From the NCBI RefSeq assembly GCF_017347605.1, contig NZ_AP024484.1, positions 2,246,501 to 2,310,500 of the forward strand: a stretch of 64,000 nt of DNA, read 5' to 3'. Source of the stretch: Prevotella herbatica. Its GTDB lineage: Bacteria > Bacteroidota > Bacteroidia > Bacteroidales > Bacteroidaceae. Of the stretch, positions 1-8,910 are shown piece by piece (the first letter of the stretch is position 1; every line of letters begins with the position of its first letter). The translations under genes were made by a program, and so were the position numbers. The notes below the pieces were generated by a model. The model saw only the letters and a program-made list of their open reading frames with translations. It did not search any database and was not told the DNA's origin.

Positions 1-1
1 G

Positions 2-61
2 GCTGAAAAATTGAAAAATAAAAAGATAAGTTACTATTTAAAAGTCTTACTTGTAGGATAA
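2..61 (+). CDS. C-terminal tail of an upstream gene (partial)
   Basis: An open frame runs from the left edge of the window to a TAA at 59-61, giving 19 lysine-rich codons, and ends 7 bases before the flippase start. This tight spacing is typical of the operon that follows, so it is probably the end of another polysaccharide gene. Too little is visible to assign a function. Confidence 0.35.
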   Translation, partial: AEKLKNKKISYYLKVLLVG

Positions 62-68
62 TAAAATT

Positions 69-1604
69 ATGATAGAATTAAAATCAGATTATTCGCAGAA
101 GAATAAGAAAATAGCAATAAATACATTAATTGTTTATGCTCGAATGATTATTGTGACGCTAATCAGCTTAATTACTGTGCGTTACGTTTTAAAGGCTTTA
201 GGAGCGTCGGATTATGGATTGTACAATGTGGTTGGAGGGGTTGTAGCTATATTGAATTTCATTTGTACAGCTATGCAGACAACAACCCGTAGATACATTA
301 ATATAGAGATGGGAAAAACAAATCGAAATCTTAACAAAATTTTTAATGTATGTTTGTTACTTCATGTTGGCTTTGCAATTCTCTTGTTAATTATAGTTGA
401 GACAATAGGTAATTTTTATATATATAATTATCTTAATGTAGTGCCAGAAAAATTACAAGATGCTTCTTTCGTATTTCAAATATCTGCTATAGTTTCTATT
501 ATTGGTATAATAAATGTACCTTATCAAGGACTTTTGTCTGCTTATGAAAAATTTGGAACTATTGCTTCTATTGATTTTGTTACGACATTATTAAAAATAC
601 CACTTGTTGTATGTTTGGCTTATTTTGAAGGAAATGCATTACGTTTTTATGCGATAGGAACGTGTCTTATTTCTTTTTCTTCGTTTATACTTTATAGTTT
701 ATTTTGTTATAAGCATTATTCCGATATTGTTAAATTTAAAACATATAAAGATTGGAAGTTATGCCGTGAAATAATTGCATTTAATAACTACACCGCAATA
801 GGTGCATTTGCATATATAGGACGTACCCAAGGATCTAATATAATCGTTAACTATTTCTTTGGTACCATTATAAATGGTGCATTTGCGTTAGCATACCAGA
901 TAGAAAACAATATAATGAATTTCGTTGGTAATTTAGCCACATCTTTTGAGCCTCAAATAACTCAATCTTATAGCAATGGCGATTATAAGAGATGCTATTC
1001 TTTGGTGAGTAAAATTTCAAGATATTGTATTTTAATAATGCTATTTGTCTTGTTTCCATTAATATTAGAGTTAGAATTTATATTAAAAATTTGGTTAGGT
1101 AATATTCCTTCTGGTGTTATTTTGCTTAGTTACTTAACATTGCTAAGTTTATTTGTGAGGTCCTTAACAGGAGGTTTGCCTCCTCTAATTTTAGCTACAG
1201 GCAATGTTAAAAAATTTCAGATTTCAGCGAGTTTTTTGATGTTGATAGGATTACCTTTAGCATTTATAGCTTATATTATTCATGCCCCATATTTTATTAT
1301 TATTGTTATAATGACAATTCTGGATTTAATTAATAGAGGATATATAGTTTATTTGGCCTCTATCCAAACGTCTCTTAATATATATAAATTTATATCAGAA
1401 ACTTATAAACCTGTTGTCTTTATGTTACCTTTTATAATTTTATATATATTGATGGATAAAGAAATAGAGTTTGTTGGTTATACTTATCATATCGTTAATT
1501 TATTATGTGCTTTTATATTTATAGGCTCACTTGGATTTATTTTTGGTTTAGACCATAATGAAAAGAAACTATTAATAGCAAAAATTAGGAGACACAATTT
1601 ATGA
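69..1604 (+). CDS. Wzx-like polysaccharide flippase
   Basis: This 511-residue protein is almost entirely hydrophobic, with about 12 to 14 predicted membrane segments, as expected for the MATE/Wzx polysaccharide transporter superfamily. It would flip undecaprenyl-linked repeat units across the inner membrane so that a Wzy polymerase can join them. The early stretch VRYVLKALGASDYGLYNVVG is typical of Bacteroidota flippases of this group. Its 3' end overlaps the next gene by four bases, so the two are probably translationally coupled. The substrate cannot be read from the sequence. Confidence 0.88.
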   Translation: MIELKSDYSQKNKKIAINTLIVYARMIIVTLISLITVRYVLKALGASDYGLYNVVGGVVAILNFICTAMQTTTRRYINIEMGKTNRNLNKIFNVCLLLHVGFAILLLIIVETIGNFYIYNYLNVVPEKLQDASFVFQISAIVSIIGIINVPYQGLLSAYEKFGTIASIDFVTTLLKIPLVVCLAYFEGNALRFYAIGTCLISFSSFILYSLFCYKHYSDIVKFKTYKDWKLCREIIAFNNYTAIGAFAYIGRTQGSNIIVNYFFGTIINGAFALAYQIENNIMNFVGNLATSFEPQITQSYSNGDYKRCYSLVSKISRYCILIMLFVLFPLILELEFILKIWLGNIPSGVILLSYLTLLSLFVRSLTGGLPPLILATGNVKKFQISASFLMLIGLPLAFIAYIIHAPYFIIIVIMTILDLINRGYIVYLASIQTSLNIYKFISETYKPVVFMLPFIILYILMDKEIEFVGYTYHIVNLLCAFIFIGSLGFIFGLDHNEKKLLIAKIRRHNL

Positions 1605-2722
1605 TATTGAATTTCGTTGGTGATGTCGTTGTTAATGACGCATTAAATATAGAACTCTCACTAAAATTAAAAAAAATACTTAAATGTGGTGATTATAATG
1701 TTGTCAATTTTGAGGCACCTGTAAAAACTGCAAACCAAAAAAAAGTACATAAATCAGGTCCTTCTTTAAGTCAAGATGAAAATGCGCCACATTGGTTAAT
1801 AAAAAATGGTTTTAATGTAATAAGTTTAGCTAATAACCATATTTTTGATTATGGTGACTCTGGTTATTTGTCTACAATACATTCATTTAAAGGCAATAAT
1901 TTCATAGGCGCAGGGACATGGGATGAGGCATATAGTCCATTAATAATAGAACAGGATGGACTAAAAGTTGCTATTTTTTCAATGGGAGAACAACAATTTG
2001 GTTTCTTTTTTGATAAAAAAGCTAAAAGGCAAAAATTTGGCTGTGCTTGGATAAATTATGATTCTGTTAATGACATAATAATAAATACAAAAAAAAATGT
2101 TGATTATATTATTATTATGGTTCATGCTGGTTTAGAATGTGTTGATGTTCCTTTGCCAGAATGGAGAACTAGGTATCGAACCTTAATTGATTTAGGTTGC
2201 GATGTAGTTATAGGTGGTCATACACACACAGTTCAAGGATTTGAAATCTATAATAATAAACATATTATGTATAGTCTTGGAAATTTCTGCTTTACAGAAA
2301 ATTTGGAGAATAATTCAAAATGGAATATAGGGGAATTTGTTAAATTAAATATTAATAAAGAAGGAATTGATGTTAAGACCTATGGAACAGAATTTTTAAA
2401 TAACAGAATAGAACTATTCGATGATTTACGTTGGAATAAATTATGTCTAAGACTCAATAATATGTTGATTGAAGATAATTATGATCAATATGTAAGAGAA
2501 ATTTGTTTGTCTCATTTAAATGCATATGCATCATTGTGTTCTTGGGGAGGTTATATTCATCCATCAAAAATAGATGCAAAAATGCTATTTAAATTATTCC
2601 TTAGCAAGATAACACCTTATAAAATAAAATTTGATGATGTACATATGTTGAATAATTTGCAATGTGAAACTCATCGTTGGTGTTTTGAACGAGGATTAAA
2701 GATAAAAAATAATTTGATATGA
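1601..2722 (+). CDS. CapA-family metallophosphatase-like capsule protein
   Basis: The 373-residue protein shows the CapA (PGA_cap) pattern: an N-terminal FVGDVVVND metal site, then NFEAP near residue 37, LANNHIFDYG near 77, MVHAGLE near 175 and GGHTHTVQGFE near 205. These are calcineurin-like metal-binding blocks. CapA was first described in poly-gamma-glutamate capsule synthesis, but in Bacteroidota glycan loci such genes usually lack capB and capC, and none is seen here. A role in editing or anchoring the glycan is therefore an inference. There is no signal peptide, unlike many CapA proteins. Confidence 0.8.
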   Translation: MILNFVGDVVVNDALNIELSLKLKKILKCGDYNVVNFEAPVKTANQKKVHKSGPSLSQDENAPHWLIKNGFNVISLANNHIFDYGDSGYLSTIHSFKGNNFIGAGTWDEAYSPLIIEQDGLKVAIFSMGEQQFGFFFDKKAKRQKFGCAWINYDSVNDIIINTKKNVDYIIIMVHAGLECVDVPLPEWRTRYRTLIDLGCDVVIGGHTHTVQGFEIYNNKHIMYSLGNFCFTENLENNSKWNIGEFVKLNINKEGIDVKTYGTEFLNNRIELFDDLRWNKLCLRLNNMLIEDNYDQYVREICLSHLNAYASLCSWGGYIHPSKIDAKMLFKLFLSKITPYKIKFDDVHMLNNLQCETHRWCFERGLKIKNNLI

Positions 2723-2726
2723 TATT

Positions 2727-3671
2727 ATGAGTAAAGTGAAAAAATTACTAAAGAAAATTAGATTTGTAACTTATCTAAATGATTTACGTATTTATTATCA
2801 GTGTTTATTATTTCCAGAATATATGGCAAAACGCATTTATATCGGAATGTGTAAGCGAATACCTAATTTTAAAAATCCCAAAGACATTAATGAAAAAATT
2901 AATTATCAAAAGTTTCATTATGATATGAAACTGTGGGCTAATTTGGCCGATAAATATTTAGTCCGAGAGTATGTTCGTGATAGGGGGTTAGAAAATATTC
3001 TTATACCTCTTATTGCAAAATATTACAGTCCGGAAGATTTTATCAATGATTTTGATAATTTACCAGAACAGTTTATTATAAAGAATAATAATGGATGTGG
3101 AGATAATATAGTTGTGAAAAATAGAGATGAAATTAATAAATCGACTTTATTGTCTCAAATTAGAGAATGGTATAAAGTCGGGAGATTTGGAGTTTTGACG
3201 GTAGAACCACATTATACTTTGATAGATGAAACGATAATTTTGGTAGAAGAGTTTTTGGTTAATACAGAATGTTCAATAAACTCAATTTCTAAATCTTTAA
3301 TAGATTATAAGGTCTGGTGTTTTAATGGCAAACCATATTGTATATTTGTGGGATACAATCGAAATATTTCTGACGGTTCGGCAACATTTGACTTGTATGA
3401 TACTTCTTGGAATCGTATGAATAAATATATGGTTGAAGCAAATCCAGAGCATGCTGTGTCGTCAATAGAATTACCTAAACCCCAAAATTTAGATTATATG
3501 TTGGAATGTGCATCAATCTTATCCAATGGTAATCCTCAGGCAAGGGTTGACTTTTATAATATAAATGGCCATATATATTTTGGTGAAATGACGATGACTT
3601 CACAAGGTGGATATATGAATTATTTAACACAAGAGTTTCTTTTGAAAATGGGACAACAGTTTGAAGTTTAA
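2727..3671 (+). CDS. TupA-like ATP-grasp protein
   Basis: A 314-residue protein whose central part (FIIKNNNGCGDNIVVKN, ILVEEFL) and late block (QARVDFYNINGHIYFGEMT) match the ATP-grasp pattern of TupA-like proteins in polysaccharide loci. ATP-grasp enzymes ligate a carboxylate to an amine or thiol, so this one may add an amino acid to a sugar acid or amino sugar of the repeat unit. The gene starts four bases after the CapA-like gene. The family assignment is fairly secure, but the donor and acceptor are unknown. Confidence 0.72.
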   Translation: MSKVKKLLKKIRFVTYLNDLRIYYQCLLFPEYMAKRIYIGMCKRIPNFKNPKDINEKINYQKFHYDMKLWANLADKYLVREYVRDRGLENILIPLIAKYYSPEDFINDFDNLPEQFIIKNNNGCGDNIVVKNRDEINKSTLLSQIREWYKVGRFGVLTVEPHYTLIDETIILVEEFLVNTECSINSISKSLIDYKVWCFNGKPYCIFVGYNRNISDGSATFDLYDTSWNRMNKYMVEANPEHAVSSIELPKPQNLDYMLECASILSNGNPQARVDFYNINGHIYFGEMTMTSQGGYMNYLTQEFLLKMGQQFEV

Positions 3672-3688
3672 CAAGATTTATTAATAAT

Positions 3689-4897
3689 ATGTTCAATCTA
3701 AATCAGTTTATTGGCAAATTCGTAACAGAACGTAGTCAAAGCATGTTTGCTAAAGATATTGACGCAAACAAGGAAAAAATACGCAACGAAGTTGAAGGTA
3801 AAAGCCTTTGTGTTATAGGTGGAGCTGGTAGTATTGGTTCTTCGTTTATTCGTGCTATATTACAATTTCGCCCATGTAAGTTAGTTGTTGTTGACCTAAA
3901 TGAAAATGGGTTGGCTGAACTTACAAGAGACTTACGTTCAACTGAAGGTATGTATGTACCTGATGAATATCGGACTTATACACTTAACTTTGCAGACCAC
4001 ATATTTGAAAGAATTTTCAGAGAAGAAAAAGGTTTCGATATTGTTGCTAATTTTTCTGCGCATAAACATGTTAGAAGTGAGAAGGACAAATATAGTGTTC
4101 AGGCTTTGATTGAAAATAATGATATTAAAGCTAAAAAATTACTTGATTTACTTTCTGTTTATCCACCTAAACATTATTTTTGTGTTTCTACAGACAAAGC
4201 AGCAAATCCTGTTAATATTATGGGAGCAAGTAAGCGTATCATGGAGGATATGATAATGGCTTATTCCTCTAAGTTCAATGTGACAACAGCACGTTTTGCA
4301 AATGTTGCCTTTTCCAATGGATCTTTACCCGATGGTTGGATGAAGCGAGTAATGAAAAAACAGCCATTGGCAGCTCCTAATGATGTAAAACGTTATTTCG
4401 TTTCTCCAGAAGAGAGTGGTCAAATTTGTATGTTGGCATGTATTCTTGGTAATAATGGAGAAATATTCTTTCCCAAACTTGGTGAAGAACAGATGTTGAC
4501 ATTTAGTGCTATATGTGATAAGTTTGTTGAATCAATAGGATGCAAGAAAAAAGAATTTAAAACTGATGAAGATGCTAAGAAATTTGCATCTGGCATGCCT
4601 TTTGGTAATAGTATTTACCCTGTTGTCTATTTCCATAGTGATACAACTGGAGAAAAACCATACGAAGAATTTTATGTTCCAGGTGAAAAGGTTAACCTAC
4701 AACGCTTTAAAAGTTTAGGAGTTATAGAGGAAGTGAAGAAGCGTCCACTTGATGATATTAATTCTTTTTTCGTCGAAATGGAAAATTTATTTTCTGAATC
4801 AGAATTTACAAAAGAAGAAATCGTGCAGTCAATTAAGAAGTTTATTCCGAATTTCGAGCATGAAGAAAAGGGGAAAAACTTAGATCAAAAAATGTAA
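3689..4897 (+). CDS. NDP-sugar 4,6-dehydratase (LegB/CapD type)
   Basis: A 402-residue short-chain dehydrogenase with the NAD-binding loop GGAGSIGS at residues 44-51 and the active-site region STDKAANP at 167-174 followed by MGASKR. The Met-x3-Lys in place of Tyr-x3-Lys marks the PglF/CapD/FlaA1 group of UDP- or GDP-GlcNAc 4,6-dehydratases. The N-terminal membrane part of the long CapD form is absent. With the aminotransferase two bases downstream it would make a 4-keto-6-deoxy then 4-amino-6-deoxy hexosamine, as in the first steps of legionaminic acid or bacillosamine synthesis. Confidence 0.85.
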   Translation: MFNLNQFIGKFVTERSQSMFAKDIDANKEKIRNEVEGKSLCVIGGAGSIGSSFIRAILQFRPCKLVVVDLNENGLAELTRDLRSTEGMYVPDEYRTYTLNFADHIFERIFREEKGFDIVANFSAHKHVRSEKDKYSVQALIENNDIKAKKLLDLLSVYPPKHYFCVSTDKAANPVNIMGASKRIMEDMIMAYSSKFNVTTARFANVAFSNGSLPDGWMKRVMKKQPLAAPNDVKRYFVSPEESGQICMLACILGNNGEIFFPKLGEEQMLTFSAICDKFVESIGCKKKEFKTDEDAKKFASGMPFGNSIYPVVYFHSDTTGEKPYEEFYVPGEKVNLQRFKSLGVIEEVKKRPLDDINSFFVEMENLFSESEFTKEEIVQSIKKFIPNFEHEEKGKNLDQKM

Positions 4898-4899
4898 TT

Positions 4900-6042
4900 A
4901 TGGGATATAAGAAAATTACAAACTTTGTTAAAGATTTATTTCAAGAGGAAAAAGTTCCTCTTGCGGTACCTGTTTTCGTTGGTAATGAAAAGAAGTATTT
5001 AGATGATTGTATAGACACAACGTTTGTTTCAAGTGTAGGTGCTTACGTAGATCGATTTGAAAAAGATGTAGCTGAATATACGAAGTGTAGCCATGCAGTA
5101 GTTACCGCATCAGGAACAACAGCATTACATATGTCTTTGATATTGGCTCGTGTAGAACAAGATGATGAGGTGCTTACACAAGCTCTGACATTCATTGCTA
5201 CATGTAATGCGTTAAGCTATATAGGTGCACATCCAGTCTTCATTGATGTTGATAAGGATACAATGGGACTTTCTCCTTTTGCTGTGCGCGAATGGTGTGC
5301 AAAGAATGGCGTAATAAAGGATGAACAATTGTTTAATAAAAAAACAGGTCGCCGTGTAAAAGCCGTTGTTCCGATGCACACTTTTGGTCATCCAATTCAT
5401 TTGGATGAGATGGTTGAAGTTTGTAAAGAATATCATTTGCAATTAGTTGAAGATGCCGCTGAGAGTATTGGCTCTCTATACAAGGGAAAGCATACTGGTA
5501 CTTTTGGCGTTGTTGGAGCATTGAGTTTTAATGGTAATAAAACAATAACAACTGGTGGTGGAGGAATGATGCTATTTCAGGATGAAAAACTTGCGGAATT
5601 TGGTAAACACCTGACTACACAAGCTAAAGTACCACATCGCTGGGAATTCAAACACGACCATATAGGTTACAACTATCGTATGCCTAATATAAATGCAGCG
5701 TTAGGTTGTGCGCAACTTGAACATATAGAAGAGTATGTTGCAAGTAAGCGTAAAACGGCAAATGAATATGAACAGTTCTTTAAGAATGTACCTGACATCA
5801 CATTCTTTACTGAACCTGAAAATTGTCGTAGTAATTATTGGCTTAATGTTGTTCTCTTGAAAGACAAAGTTGCTCAGCAGAATTTTTTGCAGTATACAAA
5901 TGATAATGGTGTAATGACACGACCTATATGGGAACTGATGAATAGACTTCCTATGTTTGAAAATTGCGAAACAGATGGATTGAAAAATACCGAATGGTTT
6001 GCAGATAGAGTAGTTAATATACCAAGTAGTGTAAGAATATAA
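4900..6042 (+). CDS. LegC-family PLP aminotransferase
   Basis: A 380-residue DegT/DnrJ/EryC1 aminotransferase. The cofactor-binding Asp is in VEDAAESIGS (near residue 185) and the Schiff-base Lys is in SFNGNKTITTGGGG (Lys214). The ending VNIPSSVRI is the normal C-terminus of the LegC branch, so the gene is complete. It should aminate the 4-keto sugar made by the preceding dehydratase. Unlike the tight spacing upstream, it is followed by a 285-base gap that holds a folded RNA candidate. Confidence 0.88.
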   Translation: MGYKKITNFVKDLFQEEKVPLAVPVFVGNEKKYLDDCIDTTFVSSVGAYVDRFEKDVAEYTKCSHAVVTASGTTALHMSLILARVEQDDEVLTQALTFIATCNALSYIGAHPVFIDVDKDTMGLSPFAVREWCAKNGVIKDEQLFNKKTGRRVKAVVPMHTFGHPIHLDEMVEVCKEYHLQLVEDAAESIGSLYKGKHTGTFGVVGALSFNGNKTITTGGGGMMLFQDEKLAEFGKHLTTQAKVPHRWEFKHDHIGYNYRMPNINAALGCAQLEHIEEYVASKRKTANEYEQFFKNVPDITFFTEPENCRSNYWLNVVLLKDKVAQQNFLQYTNDNGVMTRPIWELMNRLPMFENCETDGLKNTEWFADRVVNIPSSVRI

Positions 6043-6192
6043 AGAAGAGGCGATTGTGTTAATTCTTGATTCGATTTCAACTCTATTATTTAGAGTCCCA
6101 CCAATTAGTTTTTATCAATTTTTTATGGGAATTATAAGCATTAATAACTTATTAAAAGATTTAAATAATATGAGAAATATAAAAAAATATTT

Positions 6193-6318
6193 AGAAAGGT
6201 GGGTAGGAGCTTCTATAGGGCTACGTTACACCCTAAATAGTAGTTTGAATTTCGAAGATAGTAATTTATATGATAGATAGTAGCTCCGAGGTGAAAATCC
6301 TCCACAGCCCACTTTTTT
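6193..6318 (+). ncRNA. Candidate structured RNA / cis-regulatory element with terminator-like end
   Basis: A compact multibranch fold can be drawn by hand. An outer helix pairs GTGGG (6199-6203) with CCCAC (6308-6312) and extends outward through 6193-6198 with the U tract 6313-6318. Inside are helix GGAGCT (6206-6211) with AGCTCC (6282-6287) and hairpin GAGG (6288-6291) with CCTC (6299-6302) around a 7-base loop. A further hairpin pairs AGGG (6217-6220) with CCCT (6231-6234). The stretch GGTGAAAATCC then CACAGCCC resembles the P6/J6-3 core of cobalamin riboswitches, but the rest of that fold is not present. It ends 9 bases before the acetyltransferase start, so it could act as an attenuator. 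Class unknown. Confidence 0.5.
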
Positions 6319-6327
6319 AGATAAATA

Positions 6328-6951
6328 ATGAGACCAATAATATTAATAGGAGGTGGTGGACATTGTATGTCGGTTATAGATGCTGCAATCAGTGCAGGTT
6401 TCTTAATAAAAGGGATACTTGATCTACCTACAGGAGTTGGTAAATTTGTGTGCGGTATACCAATATTGGGAACTGACGAAGATATATCAAAATACATCAA
6501 TGATTGTGACTTTGTTGTTACACTTGGTTTCATAAAGGATGTAACCCTCCGCATTAAACTTCATGATAAAATACGTGCTCTTGGCGGTCATTTGGGTACA
6601 GTTATCGCTTCTACTGCTCATGTAAGTCAGTTTGCAGAAATAGGTGAAGGAACAGTTATCCTTCATCATGCTAATGTAAATGCAGGTGCAAAAATAGGTA
6701 TTGGGTGCATTATCAATACTTCTGCAAATATTGAGCATAGTGTTGTTGTTGGTGATTATGTTCATATTTCTACGGGTTCAATGATTAATGGTGATTGCAT
6801 TGTTGGAAAAGGAACATTTATTGGAAGTCAATCTGTTGTTATAAATGGAAAATCAATTTGTGACAATTGTGTTATAGGAGCTGGTTCTGTTATCAGCAAA
6901 GATATTATACTATCAGGAACTTATTACGGAAATCCTGCAAAAAAAATATAG
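6328..6951 (+). CDS. NeuD/PglD-family sugar O- or N-acetyltransferase
   Basis: A 207-residue protein. The N-terminus IILIGGGGHCMSVIDAA is the PglD/NeuD-type nucleotide-sugar binding subdomain. From about residue 90 there are left-handed beta-helix hexapeptide repeats ending in GNPAKKI. Proteins of this family acetylate the 4-amino group of UDP- or GDP-linked 4-amino-6-deoxy hexosamines or O-acetylate sialic acids. Placed after a dehydratase and an aminotransferase, N-acetylation giving a bacillosamine-like sugar is the simplest reading. No clear ribosome binding site precedes the ATG. Confidence 0.82.
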   Translation: MRPIILIGGGGHCMSVIDAAISAGFLIKGILDLPTGVGKFVCGIPILGTDEDISKYINDCDFVVTLGFIKDVTLRIKLHDKIRALGGHLGTVIASTAHVSQFAEIGEGTVILHHANVNAGAKIGIGCIINTSANIEHSVVVGDYVHISTGSMINGDCIVGKGTFIGSQSVVINGKSICDNCVIGAGSVISKDIILSGTYYGNPAKKI

Positions 6952-6953
6952 TT

Positions 6954-8003
6954 ATGGAAAATGATGACTTAAGGGTATCAATTAACACATCCATTATTGA
7001 TACTTTAAAAAAAATGGATGCTGCTCGACATAAAGTACTTCTTGTATTTGATGATAATAATTTTGTCTCGATAATAACTATAGGAGATATACAGCGAGCG
7101 ATTATAAAGGATTCTAATTTAAATAGATCTATTTGCTCTATTGTATCTAGAGATAATAAGGATTTTGCTAATAGTAATGATACAGAAGAGCTAATTAAAA
7201 AAAAGATGTTGGCTATTCGATGCGAATTGATGCCAGTCTTAGATGATAATGGAACTCTCACAAAAATATATAAATGGACAGATTTCTTTGGGGAAAATGA
7301 TATAAAGAATGACTCATTAATAGATTTGCCTGTAGTAATTATGGCTGGGGGGAAAGGAACAAGATTGAAGCCAATGACAAACGTCTTGCCAAAACCATTA
7401 ATCCCATTAGGCGATAAAACTATATTGGAGGAGATTATGGATCAATTTGAAAACATAGGTTGCCATAATTTCTATATGTCAGTAAACTACAAGTATGACA
7501 TAATTAAGTATTATTTAAGTCAGTTGTCGCACATATATAATATATCCTTTTTTAAGGAAAATAAACCTCTTGGTACAATAGGTAGTGTTTCTTTGCTTAG
7601 GGGGAAAATAAATACGTCGTTTTTTGTTTCTAATTGTGATATCTTAATAGATCAGGATTATCGTGATGTTTATAATTATCATAAGAAAAACGGCAATGAC
7701 ATTACGATTGTTACTGCAGTGAAAAATATTCAAATTCCTTATGGGGTTATTGATACCACGGAAAATGGCGTAATGACAGGATTAAGGGAAAAACCAAATC
7801 TTAATTATATGATAAATACTGGTGTTTATATCTTAGAACCTCAACTAATAAACGAAATACCAGATAATGAATTCTTCCATATAACGGATTTGATGAATAA
7901 AGTCAAAAAAAGAGGAGGAAAGATTGGGTGTTTTCCTGTAAGTGAAAAATCTTGGACTGATATTGGTGATTGGAAAGAGTATTTAAAAATAATAAATAAA
8001 TAA
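6954..8003 (+). CDS. CBS-domain sugar-phosphate nucleotidyltransferase (PtmE/LegX-like)
   Basis: I take the ATG at 6954, two bases after the acetyltransferase stop, giving 349 residues. Residues 1-115 form a CBS pair and the remainder is a nucleotidyltransferase starting with VVIMAGGKGTRLKPMTNVLP. This architecture is known from PtmE/LegX, which makes GDP-glucosamine in the Campylobacter legionaminic acid route. It would supply the activated sugar for the dehydratase upstream. A longer frame opens at 6867, but it lies inside the acetyltransferase gene and is probably not used. Confidence 0.82.
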   Translation: MENDDLRVSINTSIIDTLKKMDAARHKVLLVFDDNNFVSIITIGDIQRAIIKDSNLNRSICSIVSRDNKDFANSNDTEELIKKKMLAIRCELMPVLDDNGTLTKIYKWTDFFGENDIKNDSLIDLPVVIMAGGKGTRLKPMTNVLPKPLIPLGDKTILEEIMDQFENIGCHNFYMSVNYKYDIIKYYLSQLSHIYNISFFKENKPLGTIGSVSLLRGKINTSFFVSNCDILIDQDYRDVYNYHKKNGNDITIVTAVKNIQIPYGVIDTTENGVMTGLREKPNLNYMINTGVYILEPQLINEIPDNEFFHITDLMNKVKKRGGKIGCFPVSEKSWTDIGDWKEYLKIINK

Positions 8004-8007
8004 GCAA

Positions 8008-8910
8008 ATGGGAAATCCTTTGGTTAGTATTATAACGATTACAAGAAATAGGGCGAATATTATTTCTCGAGCGATTAATAGTGTATTAAATCAAACGTAT
8101 ACTAACATAGAATATATTATTGTTGATGGAGCTTCTACAGATGAAACTCAAGACGTAGTAGCTTTATTTAAAGACAAACGCATAAAGTATTTTAAATTAG
8201 ATGAAAATCTGCCTATCCCAGAAACAATCAATTATGGTTTTGAGCATAGTCACGGAGATTATATCTCATTTCTTGATGATGATGATGAATATTTAGAAAA
8301 TAAAATAGAGCGGCAGATAGAGTTGATTTCTAGACTTCCTTCTGAATATGGTATGGTCTATTGTTGGATGAGTTATTTCGATAATGAGACCGGAGCGTTT
8401 AAGTATGTTCATAATTGCCAATTAAAAGGTGATGTCGGAATAGATGTAGTAGAACGTCCTACAGTTTCGGGTACTCCTACTTTCTTAATTAAAAGAGATG
8501 CTTTTGCTCAGAGTGGAGGTTGGAGAAATGTTGGAATAGTTTCTGATTGGGAGTATGGAGCTAGATTTTGTCAAAAATATAAAGTCGATTTCGTACCAGA
8601 ATCTTTAGTAAAAGTATATGTAAATCATGGTTGCCAGAGAATGTCTGATTGGGGATATTATAGATCACAAAATAAGCATCATATACAATTTCATAAATAT
8701 TTTCTTTTAGAATATGAGGATATCTTTAAAAAATATCCGAGAAAGAAATTTTTTCATCTTTATAGATTAGCTTTATTATATTTCTGTGATGGACAGATCC
8801 TTAATTTTTTTAAGTCATATCTTGAGTTGATGAAAATAAAACCATCACTAAAAAATCTATTTATTCCTGTTCGAGCAATTACAATGTGGTATGGACAAAA
8901 ATATAAATGA
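8008..8910 (+). CDS. Family 2 glycosyltransferase
   Basis: A 300-residue GT-A enzyme. The N-terminus VSIITITRNRANIISRAINS and DGASTDET form the nucleotide-binding fold, and FLDDDDEY near residue 90 holds the metal-binding Asp motif. It would transfer one sugar to the lipid-linked repeat unit at the cytoplasmic face. It starts four bases after the previous stop and overlaps the next gene by 20 bases. Donor and acceptor sugars are not predictable. Confidence 0.88.
   Translation: MGNPLVSIITITRNRANIISRAINSVLNQTYTNIEYIIVDGASTDETQDVVALFKDKRIKYFKLDENLPIPETINYGFEHSHGDYISFLDDDDEYLENKIERQIELISRLPSEYGMVYCWMSYFDNETGAFKYVHNCQLKGDVGIDVVERPTVSGTPTFLIKRDAFAQSGGWRNVGIVSDWEYGARFCQKYKVDFVPESLVKVYVNHGCQRMSDWGYYRSQNKHHIQFHKYFLLEYEDIFKKYPRKKFFHLYRLALLYFCDGQILNFFKSYLELMKIKPSLKNLFIPVRAITMWYGQKYK

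Noticed and set aside
6056..6280. 74-codon open frame in the gap before the acetyltransferase gene
   Set aside because: It overlaps the folded RNA candidate, has no protein-like conservation that I can see, and no ribosome binding site.
6199..6312. Full cobalamin riboswitch
   Set aside because: Only the P6-like hairpin and CAGCCC part match; the AAAAGGGAA and ACTGT parts of the class are missing, and the helix order differs.
6199..6312. tRNA-like gene
   Set aside because: The T-arm-like hairpin lacks the TTCRA loop, and no anticodon arm of proper length can be drawn.
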